Positions 36,571 to 48,864 of a DNA stretch of 64,000 bases are shown here, piece by piece. This DNA is from Plantago ovata. Lineage: Eukaryota > Streptophyta > Magnoliopsida > Lamiales > Plantaginaceae. The translations under genes were made by a program, and so were the position numbers. Numbering within the stretch: position 1 is the first letter of the stretch; every line of letters begins with the position of its first letter. The notes beneath the pieces were generated by a model, which saw nothing but the letters and a program-made list of their open reading frames with translations, searched no databases and was not told the origin of the DNA. The stretch lies in assembly GCA_028274465.1 (NCBI GenBank), contig CM051457.1:28431313-28495312 (forward strand), in the 5' to 3' direction.

Positions 36571-37084
36571 TTAGTCGGTCACCTGCATGTGGTTACTCGA
36601 ACTAACCATCGTATATAAATTTTTGGACTAGCCAATTCGGATCCGTGGTCAAAATTAGATCATTGTAAGAATAATTTTGACTTGAAATTGAAATTTCTCC
36701 ATAAATGATATATCTGGTCAATATAGTTAACCGTGGATCAAGTATGACCATTTTTGCCAATACACTTGCTCACCTAACTTTCCATCTTCTTTCTTTAATT
36801 TTTACTTTTGGTTACCATGTATTACTACAGTGCTAGTGAATTATGACGAAATTGATTTGAGCATGATTGAATGGAGAGAGATCAATAGGGAGAAGGAGAA
36901 ATATTTTCTTGTATTTCGATGAAATGAAATTCATCATCTATTTATATTTCTCTCATGTCTTTTTCATTAAAACTTTCAACACAATAACCATTCGTCAACA
37001 AGATCAGTCTATTTTTGCTTCGAAATCATGTTTACCTGTAAACAACTTTAAGGAAGAGAGACTTAGACTCTGTTTAGCGTTAAC

Positions 37085-37450
37085 CTCAACTAACTTATAA
37101 GCTAGCATTCACATAGCAAACTTATTGACATGTGTATGTTTGTTACGTTAATGCGAGCTTATATAAACTCCAATAGCTTTTCAACTAGCTTATAGTATAT
37201 AAACTAATAAAGTTAGTTTAATATATACGTATATAATGCGAACGCGAGATTATAAGCTTCAATAGTTTTTCAGCTAGTTTACTTTATTTTATAAGCTAAT
37301 AAAGTTAGTTTAATAACCCTATTACGTGAACGTGGGTTTATAAGCTCCAAATGTTTATCAACTAGCTTATTTTACAAGATAATAAAATTAGCTAGCTTAT
37401 TTTTCAATAAGCTAGCTTATCATTTTTCATATTCCATTTATATTCCAACT
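37085..37450. repeat. Three diverged ~90-bp repeats rich in AGCTTATAAGCT
   Basis: Units near 37150, 37235 and 37325 share 'gcgag(a/c)ttataagct(c/t)caatag(t/c)ttttca(g/a)ctag' and 'ctaataaagttagtttaat'. Self-complementary TTATAAGCTAGC words occur at both edges, which suggests a MITE-like origin. Confidence 0.6.
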
Positions 37451-39265
37451 CACAATAACAAAAACAACAACAATAATGTAAAATGAGAAAGTAAGGAAAA
37501 ATTAATATAACAACATAATATCAATGCCCTTCTATGTCATATTATCATGAGTTAACTTATAAACTAATTCGATAAACATTTATATTAACATCAGTTAGTT
37601 TATCAGTTCATTCGCAAAACAATTTGACTAAAATCAACCAACTGATAACTGATAAGGTCTGGATCTAGTATTATCTAACTTATTAGCTACCAATTAATTT
37701 GGGCATTAACAACGTTTTACGAGTTGCTGGTGTACATGTAAATGAACAAGGTGTATGATATATCATAGATTATAAGCCAAAGCACCTGCGTTCTGTAATT
37801 ATAATTTTAGGCTTGGTCACAACTCACAAGCTAGTAAGCTACAGCCATTTCTGAACACGCGTCTGTGCCAAGTGAACAAAATCTTAGCTAGCATTTTTTT
37901 GGGGTAAAAGTAAAGAAATTTGGAATGTTGATTGCAGTATTTGTGAAAGTTTGTATTCATAATAAGATCATCCATTCCTCCAAACGCGCCATTATGTTAC
38001 TACTTCCTAATTATTCATGAGTCGCGACAAAACAGATTGTGTCAAATTTTTATTGGCGTTCCTTTACCATCAACGTCTTGTAAAAGTCAGAAATAATTCG
38101 GAACCGATCCGTCACCTTACGTTTTTGATACATATCATTGACATTTTAGCAAGCATGTTGCTTGCATACTTATTAGTGCCATTTTATTTTAATCAAATAA
38201 ATTAAAAACACATGATAATATAACTAATTAGGTCACTCCAAATACATACATGATATTACACGATGTACTAGTAGATCGAGCTCTTTATCTATCATCGTCT
38301 CAAAATGATAGTGTATTTTACCATTTTGAATTTTCATAAGTTTTCACTTGAATGTCACTCTTCTAGACGAAAAAAAAAAAACCAAACAAACTAGGGCAAT
38401 CATGTGAACATTTATGCACGGTAGTACTATTATTTATGCATTTTGATGAGAGTTCAATGTGGTTTTTTTGTTTTGTGGTACCCAACTTCTACTAGTTCTA
38501 GGTTTCTCTACAGTTCCGCAACCTTTGTACGATCGGTCTGTATTAATTGGTTGACTCTTTCGAATAAAATTTTCCTTAACCTTAAAAACACAAGTCTCTT
38601 ATGATCATGACCAATTAGAAAAACACAGAGGCCCATGATTTGGCCTATACCTCAACACATCACTTGCCATATGCATGAAACACACTATCATCATCATGTT
38701 TCAAGAACAATTCATAGCTAGTCGATGTAACTAACCTTAAAGCAAAGATTGCAAAATATATATATGATGTTGTCCATCTCTTCACAACTCGACACGCTTC
38801 AAACCTATGTTTCTTGTCTAGCATAAGTTAAACCTAGTTTCTACCAAAACATTATATGGTGCAAGAAACAACATCAAAATCACCTAAATGATTTGCAAAC
38901 ACCAATTTTGATGAAAGAAAAGCAGTGTCCGATTTCTTTAAATATTCAAACACCTTTTCTTATCCTAATTTTTCTTAGTGGGGTGATTTGCTTTTTTGCT
39001 TTTTTAAATGATGGAAGCAAGAAACTTGTAACAAGTACCATCTCTATGTGTCCAAAATAGTAGTAATAATTTGCCAATGTTACCTATCATTCTATAACTC
39101 TTGCACCAAAGATGGAAATGCTTTTAAAACACATACCCGAAAGAATATATACACTACTATTTGGTATAATTGTTTCTCACTCAATTTAGGCTAACTTAAG
39201 GATGTAAGGCTTTTACCACTTGATTTTATTTAAGGTTTTGGGTTTGAGTCTTGTGGATGTAAAAA
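37450..39265. other. Intergenic, AT-rich
   Basis: No gene, RNA or element with clear boundaries was found. The ORF at about 38017 has no recognisable motif. Confidence 0.5.
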
Positions 39266-39474
39266 CACTACTGGAAGAGCCGCCTACTAAAAAAGGTTCA
39301 ACGGTACTCGACCGAATTAGTCGGCAAAGTAGATATCAGTAGAAACCGAGTAAAATGTGATTAATTTAGATAGAGAGAAAAAGGAACGACTAAAATGAAG
39401 GGATGAAATTTTTAAAGAAGAGAAAAGAAACCCTAAATTAGCACTAAATAAAAACTTTAATTTAGAGATAGAGT

Positions 39475-39542
39475 TAGAGTATCTCTGAAAACACCCTCTT
39501 AGAGTTGGTAGAGTATCTCTGAAAACACCCTCTTAGAGTTGG
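39475..39542. repeat. Perfect 34-bp tandem duplication
   Basis: 39475-39508 and 39509-39542 are identical (start tagagtatctctg, end cttagagttgg). The perfect match suggests recent slippage. Confidence 0.95.
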
Positions 39543-39869
39543 TATGTGGTTACTTTCATACTAGAGAAAACAAGTGGTGGAGAAAAAGATTCAAAAGAAA
39601 GGGTAAGTCAAATATGCTAGGTACTTATTCGATCCAAAGATTGTATTATTATTAATTAGTGGGTAGATGGCAATATCATATGCATGAAACTTGTTTTTAA
39701 ATGGTAAACTTATTTTTATACTCGTGTGTTTTTAAAACTTACCGTATATATTTAGAATTCGAGCACCACAAGGATATAAATGAGTGCACTGGCCCATCAA
39801 TCCATTCCCCCCTTCACAAAATTTTAAATCAAACTTCAGTGAAAAAAAATTGTTTCACGATAATTTAAA

Positions 39870-40290
39870 ATACTAATTGTAGTAAATGGGTTAAGGTTCT
39901 AATAATTTAGAAAACAGTAAATGCGCTTAACATGTCTATTCTTTCAATAATTTAGAATACTAAGTGTAATCGACGGGTATATTATGTAATAATGTAGAAT
40001 ACTAACTGCGTTTCACGGGTCTATTTGACAATAATTTAGAACATTAATTGGGTCAAAGTGTCTATTATGCAATAATTTAGATCACTAATTGCAATCGATG
40101 GGTCTATTTCGGAATAATTTATAACACAAACAGTCGACAGGTTTATTCCACGATAGCTTAGAACACTAAATGTGTTCGATGGGTCTATTATGCAATAATT
40201 AGAACACGACTGCAATTGATGACCCTATTCCGGAATAATTTAGATTAACTGCGTTCGACGGGTTTATTCCACACTAATTTAAAATGTTTT
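39870..40290. repeat. ~50-bp minisatellite
   Basis: About eight units of the form 'aataatttagaacactaattg...tcgatgggtctatt(a/c)' repeat with point changes and small deletions. It lies about 700 bp upstream of a Helitron helicase remnant and may belong to that element (inference). Confidence 0.85.
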
Positions 40291-40356
40291 ATTCGTATTC
40301 ATTCCACACCTATTTGTTATGCAACACTTAACCTAATAGGGGAGCAGATAAAACAA

Positions 40357-40490
40357 CTACTTTGTGTGAGATCGAGTTCATTAATCTAAAGGTCAATTAT
40401 AGATGTCTCCGTTATTTATAGGGTATGTCTGTCCCTAATGAAGCAGTGTTAATTTCACAATACTACTTTGTGTGAGATCGAGTTCATTAA
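40357..40490. repeat. 28-bp direct repeat pair
   Basis: Identical 28-bp words at 40357-40384 and 40463-40490 (start ctactttgtgtgag, end gttcattaa), separated by 78 bp. Confidence 0.9.
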
Positions 40491-40979
40491 CCAGTTCATA
40501 GGTGAACGTCCTGCGATAAAGATGCAATGAAGACACAACACGGTGATCTTTACTCATGTTTGATTGATGGACAACGCATTATGTACAAAAAGAATATGGA
40601 ATATAGTTCACGAAAAATGTGGGGTGTTCTTTCATTATGGTCTATGGATATGGAGGAATTCGAAACACGTCTATATGGATTGCATTGTGCTCCAGTTCGA
40701 AGGGTAGAGGAGATATTATTCTTTTGGCTTCGAGTGAGAGTGACATTGCATGACCATCCTATCTGAGGGATGTTATGCATCGTCCCAGCGTGCCTTTCGT
40801 AGGCCTAGTAGTTATCTTATGAGGAGATTTCATATACATTTTATCGATGGTATTGAAAGGGAGTACGTTTCACATCGTGGATGTTGCACTTTTCTCACCT
40901 AGCCTTTTAGATCATCACGAGTTACTCAATCTACTTTAACGAAAAGAAAATGAGACTACAGGTAGAATTATAGTTTTCT

Positions 40980-41835
40980 CAGGTATGTTCCAATTTGATT
41001 ATACATTCTATATTTTTTGGTCCCCCTTCGACAAAGATCGAAGAGACCAAACAATTCACTGAGTGGATACTACTTAAGGTGTGAGCTAGATGGCCTTGCC
41101 GACACTGAGAATGATGGTTGACTTGAGGTCGAGTTCCCAGATGATATACTTATTTGAGAGGTAACTAACCCGATATCAACTATCGTCAGCACTATGTATA
41201 CATCTATGTTAGATGATATAGCTATTTCTTTAGCTGATCCAATGTTTTTTTAATGACCGAGTTGTTCTAACTCTAACGAATGATATAGTGGCATAAATAA
41301 ATGAGTGTGTAAAGAGTATATGCTAGGTTGATGATGATGATGATGGTGCGTGATGGTTTGGATGATAATGAGATAAATATGTCGGGATTGTTTGCTCATA
41401 TGATTGTGCTAAAGACCAGTCGCACGATAATGCTTCTGAGAAACATAGACCAATCGTTGAAGTTGTGTAATTAATGGCATGAGACTTCCGTTACAATACT
41501 TGGTAACAATCATGTTGTAGAGGCGAAAATGATATCGAATTTAACGGCGGGGAATACCATTTATATCCCAAGAATGTGCATGACTCCATCGGCCGGATGA
41601 CCAAGTTCCCAATATAGTTTGAGATGAGAGAAGGCAATTGCTTGTTTCTGTTTGCTTCACAATGACCATTAACACAAGCCATGGACAATGAATGTCGCAT
41701 GTAGGACTCTGTCATCCCAACCCGATTTTCAACCACGGGCAGTTGTATGTTGCCCTATCAAGGGTAATGAGTAGGTTGGGGCTGAAAGTCTTAATATGTG
41801 ACAAAGATGGCATGACATGTATACTACAACAAACG
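40980..41835 (+). mobile_element. Helitron helicase (C-terminal) remnant
   Basis: Frames shift repeatedly, but successive pieces match the plant Helitron Pif1-like helicase: EFPDDILI, then a LTNDIV word, then MLLRNIDQSLKLCN (usual form MLLRNIDQSxGLCNGTRL), GNNHVVEAKMI, GNTIYIPRM, then VSVCFTMTINTSHGQ (usual AMTINKSQGQ), and finally VGLCHPNPIFNHGQLYVALS followed by SRLGLKVLICD. Several stops make it inactive. The Rep domain and the CTRR-3' end were not found. Confidence 0.87.
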
Positions 41836-42030
41836 TAGTATTCAAAGAAGTTTCCAATAAGTTGTCAGGTAATATGCTTCAATTTTTGGGATGATAGAAT
41901 ATATATTTTAAACGACAATTTTTTATTGATTATCATAAAGTCTTAATACAAAGAGTATGAGCAATACTCTTCGTAATACAATATGTTAGTAACATGTCCT
42001 AGAGACAACCACATTTAGGGACATATATAC

Positions 42031-42309
42031 TACTTCATCCGTCAACAATCAAGCTTCCCATTTGGTTTCGTTGACGTTTTTTAGTCTATGTTTGACTCCG
42101 AATTAATCCTAAGTCGTACCCAAAAAAAAGATATTTCAACTTATATTGAGTAGTGTGTATTATTTTATGAAACTATAAGATTTCCACTTTCATAATATAA
42201 GTTCAAAATATTTTTTTCCGGTGCGATTTAGCATTAATTCGAAGTCAAACGGAGTCTAGAAAAAGTCAACGAAACTAAATGGGAAGCTTGGTTGTGGACG
42301 AAGGAAGTA
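42031..42309. mobile_element. Stowaway-like MITE
   Basis: Terminal inverted repeats of about 45 bp: left TACTTCATCCGTC...aagcttcccatttggtttcgttgac, right its complement ending GACGAAGGAAGTA. Ends start and finish with TA, fitting the TA target. Size is about 280 bp with no coding capacity. Confidence 0.85.
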
Positions 42310-42468
42310 CATCACAATTAACAATTAACGTAATATATGTATGTCTGCTTATTCATGTTTATGTTTACTTATGTATGTATATTACACCGGGCAATATAGC
42401 ATGTCATATCTTTATCTGGTTGGTTTGTATCGATATCAAACATGTCCCTAGTGGATGTATGCATAACT

Positions 42469-42494
42469 AATAATAATAATAATAATAATAATAA
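42469..42494. repeat. (TAA)n microsatellite, left of the retroelement ORF
   Basis: About eight TAA units border the left side of the GC-rich segment. Confidence 0.9.
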
Positions 42495-43295
42495 TCTGTT
42501 TTCTCTTTATCTCCTCGCCAGGTAGCTCTTTGGGCGTCTCAGCGCTAAGGGAGTGGATGTTGTCCCTAGTGGATTGGTTGCTAGTTGTTCCTATTTCGGG
42601 TTTGGGCCAGACTATGAACGGGAGGACTTACAGGTGTGTACTGGGTTATCGGCTTGGTGTTACTTTGTTTCCGGTGCCTTTGCCTTGCTCTGCTTGCTCC
42701 CGGGTTTTTGATGGGGATTTGTTTGGTGATCATGCGGTGTCGTGTGCTGGGGTGGTGGGTATCAAGCACCGCCATAACCTTGTTCGCGACACTCTCTTGG
42801 ATGTCTGTTTCCGATCTGGCATCTCTGCTGGTAAGGAGGTGGATATTGGTTTGAGCGATGGAAGTGACAGGTCCCTCCGTCCTGCAGACTTGCTCCTTTA
42901 TGCTTGGGATAGGGGACGGGATGTGTGTGTGGATCTGACTGGGTCTTCCCCCTTGACGCGGTCTGGGTTGGTGGACTTTGTGCCTGGACATGCGGTTGCT
43001 GATGCTGCCAAGCGCAAGTCTGTGAAGTATCGGGACTTGTGTGCGGCTAAGGGGTATGGATTCCTTCCTTTCTCTTTCTCGACCCTTGGGGAGTTGGATG
43101 TTGATGCTGTGGATTTGCTTGTTAGAATCCGGGGTTTCGCTTTGGCTCAGGATCCTGGGGCGCGCGCTGCTCATTTTATTTTTTCTAGAGTTAGTTTTGC
43201 TATTGCTAAGGGAGTGGGAGCACAGCTTGTTTCTCGGTTGCCCACTACTTTTTTGTAAACCTTTCATTGTCGTTGATTTTTGTTAATTGATATTA
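42495..43295 (+). mobile_element. 5'-truncated non-LTR retroelement C-terminus: zinc finger plus nuclease-like domain
   Basis: An open frame at 42530-43258 has no ATG start; upstream VALWASQR is in another frame, so the copy is slightly decayed. It encodes 242 residues with CSAC...H...C (Cys53, Cys56, His68, Cys72), KHRHNLVRD, then GKEVDIG (Glu103), RPADLLLY (Asp120) and VCVDLTG (Asp135). A CCHC finger followed by a PD-(D/E)XK-like core resembles the restriction-like endonuclease tail of some non-LTR retroelements. Similar tails (…SPLT…, ARAA…F.R.SFAIAKGVGAQ.VSRLP) are common in plant genomes, usually labelled reverse transcriptase. The nuclease reading is inference. GC content is far above the flanks, and TAA microsatellites lie on both sides. 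Confidence 0.7.

Positions 43296-43334
<39 letters not shown>
43296..43334. repeat. (TAA)n microsatellite, right of the retroelement ORF
   Basis: About a dozen TAA/ATA units follow the 3' end (TAATTAATAATAAT...). It may be the retroelement's own 3' tail. Confidence 0.9.
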
Positions 43335-43335
<1 letters not shown>

Positions 43336-44757
43336 GAATTATAAAATTTTTACAAAAGTCACATTTGAAGTTGAGTCCACTTCATATTCAAATTTGTCGT
43401 CGTTGTGTACAAAAATATGTAGTTAGAATAACAACTTAATTTTAAAAAACAGTACTTCCAATATTATTGAAAATTAAAAAATATATTATTTATCATTGAG
43501 TATACTACTTATATGAGTGTCTAGGTATTTGGCATAGTAGATATTAAAATATGGTCTTCGTACACCTAGCTATCAAACAGTAGGTTACAGTTTGGCATAG
43601 TATTGTCTATTGTCTATAGGTTACATCTATAAATCAAACATCTATTGTATACAGGTTAGATCTATATACATTAGCAGATATTGAAATATGGTCTACGTAT
43701 CTAGGTAGGTAAATATTGAAATACCTAGCTATCTGCACAATATTAATAATGTTCACCCAAATTTATGATGTTTTCTATACTTGTTATTAACATATATACT
43801 AATATATCTTCTCATATTTTAGTGATGCGGGATCTTGATTGCATTATTTACCTTACGAAACTCACATTTATAGTTGAATTTATTTCATCTGTGAATTTTT
43901 CATCGTTGTTAGCTTTTACTACGAAAATATTTAAATAATGAAATTATGTAGTAAAAAGCACAACTTAATTTTTGAAACATTAAAAGGAAAAAAGCTTTAG
44001 TGGATTATTGAATATTAGAAAACATATTTTTTTAGATTAAACAAAAAAAAGTAAAAAGGAATTTCGTGTGAAATATAAATGAAGTGTCGAACTTTTTTAA
44101 AATAATCATTATTCTTGTAGTTGTAGTTATTTATTTATTATTTTTTCCAACAAAGATATTTACTTTATTATTATCCAAATAGTATGTAGGCCAAACGGAT
44201 CGGTGCGGGGTAACGTTTTTAAATTTTCACACTAGATCATCGATCTAAGAAGATCTTAACCATCAAATATCGACATACGAGTTACCAAGCTTTATGATTA
44301 TTAAGCATTAACTATCCATGTCGACATATATAAACAGGGATTGTAATATAAAATAAATTACAACCATCTATTCCATGATAACATAATTACTAACAAACAA
44401 GTTTTCAATTCAACTAGAATAGCAAAAACTCCATGTTCATATAATTATCATATACTTATGAATCACCATAAATCCATATAATGTGATTTCATAAATCATG
44501 CAGCGGAATAACAAACACATATATATCAAACAATATATGCAAGTACATTAAGATCCTAGTTTATGCAATTTTAAGATCAAGAATATTACCAGTTGTAGTT
44601 ATGCAGATTGCTAGTTGTTCGTTTGTGTACTACAAGCTTCCAATCATCAAATCAACAATACAACAAACCATTTCTTGAATCCTTCTACAAGCTCTCAAAC
44701 AAAAAACATAATCTCCAAGGTGGTGATGGTGATCGGCCGACACAAGGGGGGAGTATA
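43335..44757. other. AT-rich, no gene seen
   Basis: Contains 'ctatctgtctattgtataggtta'-like short repeats near 43560-43700. No coding region is supported. Confidence 0.5.
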
Positions 44758-44765
44758 TATTTATT

Positions 44766-45522
44766 CAGGCCCGGTTTTGGACCCATGCGGCCTGTTCAGC
44801 CGCACAAGGCCCAAAATATTCTAGGGCCCCCAATAATGTTGGGCATATTATGTATATACAGTATGTGGAAGAAAATTACAACTAAATTTGTCTTCGGTTG
44901 TTGTAATACAATTGCCTAAGCTCTCTCTTCATGGAGGCATCTCGTGTTCGAATCCAGCTGGTAACAATATTTTTTGTACTCCTTTTTGTCACTTATCTTT
45001 TATTTATGGGAATGAGTTTTTTTTTCTTTTTCTTAATTCTAATTTATATTTATCAATTCATTTTATCTTTTATTATGGAAATGAGTTTTTTTTTTTCCTT
45101 TTTCTTAATTCTAATGTATATATCAGTTCATTTTCATTTTTCTTTCGAGATAAATTTTAGTGAGTTTTATTGAGTTTAATCTGTTTGCAACTTATTTCAA
45201 TGTTTTTAAAATTATACTACTTTCATTTCAACTTATTGAGTTTTATTTTTCAATGTTTTATTGAGTTTAATTAGTTTTCATTGAAATTTTCCAAAAATCT
45301 TTGTAATATTATTATCGGCCATGTTAAAAGAGTTGTACCTTTTATGTGATTTATTTTTTAAACTGGTTATAATCTTTTTATTTAAAAAATAATATTATAA
45401 TATAGAATATCAAACTCACACGCATATACTTTGTCATTACAATTTTTGTTTTCAAATTATTGTTATTTGGGGTCAATTTTCTAATATTCGCATGGGGCCT
45501 CTAAATTTGAGATCCGGGCCTG
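44766..45522. mobile_element. Non-autonomous hAT-type DNA transposon
   Basis: Ends CAGGCCCGG and CCGGGCCTG are inverted repeats, flanked by a perfect 8-bp target duplication TATTTATT (44758-44765 and 45523-45530). Both features are diagnostic of hAT elements. Length is 757 bp; the inside is T-rich, with a two-copy block (about 44985-45125) and no transposase. Confidence 0.92.
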
Positions 45523-45529
45523 TATTTAT

Positions 45530-48140
45530 TGTTTGGGTCAAGTTTTCTAATATACCTTCCTAGCGACTCTAATTACAAAATAATACACACTACTCAATCA
45601 ATTACATTTTGGTCCACGAATTTGACCAAATGGCTCTCTAACTATCGTTCCTTTTTCAGATTTTCTTTCAGCCAAACAACCCTTACTATTTTGAAAAACA
45701 AATTATCAAAAAACAAAAAAAGGGAAAAAAAAATTAAAAAAAATAAATTCATATCCATGGCCTTGGCCGGATCTCCGGCTGGAGCTCCGACCAATCCTGT
45801 AGCAGCTCCGATTAGGAGCTCTGCTGCTACAGAGCTCCTAAGATCCTATTAGGAGCTCTCTAACAGAGCTCCTAATCGGAGCTGTAAGCTCCGATTTGGA
45901 GCTCTTATTAGAATAGAAGGAGGAAGAAGATGGAAAAAGAAAAAAAAATAGAAAAAAAAAAGGAAAAAAAATATTAAATTATTTAAGGGATAAGGCTTGT
46001 TTGGTTTGGGAGTTTTGGGACAATGACATTTATGTAAATATTGCCCGATCAACGATATTTGGTACTAAAATGTAATTGATTGAGTAATAGGGACAATTTT
46101 GAAATTAGGCCTCATAAGAGGGTATTAATCATGCATTTTCTCTTTCTGTTTATTGTTTTGTTGAATCGATACCACGATCTTGTTCTTACATGCTCCAGAC
46201 AAGGAATAGTGAGAGAGGACTTGAGGTTTTCGACCAGCTATGGTGGAGGTAGGGTTTTTATTTTTCTAAAGATTGAACAACTAAATAGCGTTGACCAAAA
46301 CTCAAAGCTATGGAGAGCTTGAGGTTTTCAACCAACTATGGTGGAGGTAGGGTTTTTATTTTTCTAAGTATTGTATAGAGAGAATAAGACTTCAGAATTT
46401 TAGAGTAGCTAGCAACTAAAAAACAAAATCTATTGCTCTCTATTTATACTTGTAGAAATCGACTAGGGTGGGGTCCAGGGCTGATCGAAATCAGCTATAT
46501 TTTCTTGGGGTCAAGTTTTGATTTTATTTGACTATATCATGAAAATGATTTATAAAAGAATATGCTTTTCTGATCCAGTCAGGAAAATGTTATCTCAACT
46601 AGAAACCAACTAAGAGTTGTTTCTAATTAATTGCAATTCCATAAAATCTGAAAATCATTATTTTAATAATAATTTTTGTGCATCACTATTCACCAAAAAG
46701 TGAAATCTGCAAAACAGCCCCAAAACTTATGTGAAGCTGCGTAAAACAGGTGCAATGATTTATATAATAAACCATTCACTATTTTACCAAGGTACCTTCA
46801 CAAAAGTTGTTCCAAATAATGTATCGAACAATATTATCAAGGAAAATATATCGTAATGAAAAACTTTCCATATTCGCAAACTGGTCCCTAAACTTTCATG
46901 ATATGTTTCAATACAACCCTTTTGATTCACAGAGTGAACCAAACAACTACAAAATACATACAAAACATTATAAGTTAATAATTATTATTCCCAAGTGAAT
47001 AAAAATTACCTAAGTCGCCGAAATTGCAATTACCTAAAAACTGCAATTTGGTCCCGACACTTTAATTGTTTACCAAAATGTCTTCAAATGCTTATCACAA
47101 TATCATACACATATCCTAATGAGTATGTGAACTAATCAATTGACTTATAGAAGCATATTCAATGCCTCAAGCAACTGCATACATAACTAGAAGTTATTAT
47201 GTGAGCTACCCAAGTGTAACTCAAAGTACTATTTGTTCATTCGTACATTAACATGTCAATTTCATCTTTGTATGCACATATAAAAAGTAAACACATATAT
47301 GTCGTTGTTGTCTTATGCTATTCGTGTCAGTCTGTAGAGCCGCAAGAGCAGGACGATGGACCTACTCTCAAAGGGCTACCACAAGTTGTTCAGAACCTAG
47401 AACACTGTGATCCTCCTAGTAGACATGATTAGTTCCACTATGTAATCATGTCTGAACTCCCGATAAAGAATAGTACTAATTCACACGATTCATTCGCATA
47501 GTCCATTGATATAACCATTACTCCGTGACGTGGCCAAGCTTGTATAACCACTACAGGTCCTTCACAGATGAATCGTAGATTGAATATAGGCAAAGGCCGT
47601 TAACCTTGTTTCGTCTACATCTTATCCAAGAATACCACTGAGTTCAAATGGAGAAATCCAGCTTCCACAAAAGGAAACTTGAGCTCAGGACTTAACAACC
47701 GTATACCGAACAAGCTTAACAAGGGAGTCGATCTTATGTCCTCCAATTACGGAGTGAGTGAATCCATTATGTCACAAACATTCCCGTCTACGCATAATTA
47801 GATAACCCAAGAAAACAGGACTAGAGACACACGGTGGTGAACACACCATGCAGAATCAAAGTTACCGTAACCATACGCATTAGTTCGTTCATGTGGTAAC
47901 TTACGATCTGTCACTTTATGATCATCGGTGATGATACTAACTTGAACTAACTCAACTAACCAAACTTAACGGCAATTGTAGCGAGTTATTCGCTTCTCAT
48001 CGTGTCCGGGTCCCATATGATTCCCCAAACCATATGAAGTGGTTCCTATATGATCTCGCTCGATCGATTAGCCTGGATAAGCCAACCCCCCATAGGTGAT
48101 AGCCATCACCGAGGTATAGAATCCCAACAAATCAACTTTA
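45530..48140 (-). mobile_element. LTR-retrotransposon-like non-coding sequence
   Basis: No ORF of note. On the minus strand AAGTATAAATAGAGAGC near 46436-46455 looks like an LTR promoter. A 50-bp direct repeat occurs at 46220-46269 and 46318-46367. The GC-richer stretch 47290-48130 has the look of internal leader sequence of large plant retroelements. LTR boundaries and target duplication could not be found, so the class is uncertain. The hAT element at 44766 probably sits inside the same host sequence. Confidence 0.4.
45803..45884. repeat. Nested inverted repeats rich in AGCTCC/GGAGCT
   Basis: Perfect 21-bp arms at 45803-45823 and 45864-45884. A second hairpin with 10-bp arms (agagctccta/taggagctct) lies inside at 45831-45840 and 45850-45859. 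Further copies of GGAGCT flank it on both sides (45781-45905). Confidence 0.93.
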
Positions 48141-48860
48141 GATCCTCATGTCCCAATCCTAAAGATATGATCGTTGCTGACCAATTCTACATACAACTAC
48201 CATGTAAAGTCTAATCACACATGTATACCAGACTATGGTTACCAAGATGTATGTCCGAATTTATAGATAATTGTTTAAGTACTTGTAACACTGAAGAATG
48301 TAAACAAGGCAAGCAAGCAATTCGTAATCACTTAATTCGTATTAATTTAGATAACCAAAACGGTTTATTACAACGCACTAAGGCGGACTATTGTTCGACG
48401 GGCACAACTCTACCAACATAGTATATATACACTTTTGATTCATTATGTTTCATGTTTCTATTACTTTTAATCGGATCTTTTACTTTTTTATTATCTAAAT
48501 AGTATATATAGATAGCCTAGCCGTTGATCTGAAATTGAGCTAACAGAAAATCTAGCCGCTGATCTGATTAACATTACACATAGCCTGATGATTGAAATTG
48601 GCTTGACACACAGCCTTGCGTGTTGAACTTAAATTGGTCTAACACACATATGATCTATGAGTTGCTTAACTAGCCTAGTACATGCCTAGGTAGTAATTAT
48701 CTTTTTGGAATAATACGAGATCATCTCATTATGACTCTAAAACAATGTCATTACAAAGGCCGACACAATGTCCAGGTCAACCCACTCTCCTATCAAACAA
48801 ACCAAAATAACAACCTAACAATCTGTCAAGTGAAAATCAAGTAGAAAAATTAACATAGAT
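48140..48860. other. No gene seen
   Basis: A 66-codon ORF at 48221-48421 contains four Cys but matches nothing I know. Short 'tagccg(c/t)tgatctga' repeats occur at about 48515-48570. Confidence 0.45.
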
Positions 48861-48864
48861 ACTC

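Noticed and set aside
41491..41736. An 81-codon minus-strand ORF
   Set aside because: It is antisense to the Helitron helicase remnant.
42581..43267. A 228-codon minus-strand ORF
   Set aside because: It is the antisense shadow of the retroelement frame, open because of high GC content.
48221..48421. A 66-codon Cys-containing ORF as a small secreted protein
   Set aside because: It lacks a signal peptide and matches no family I know.
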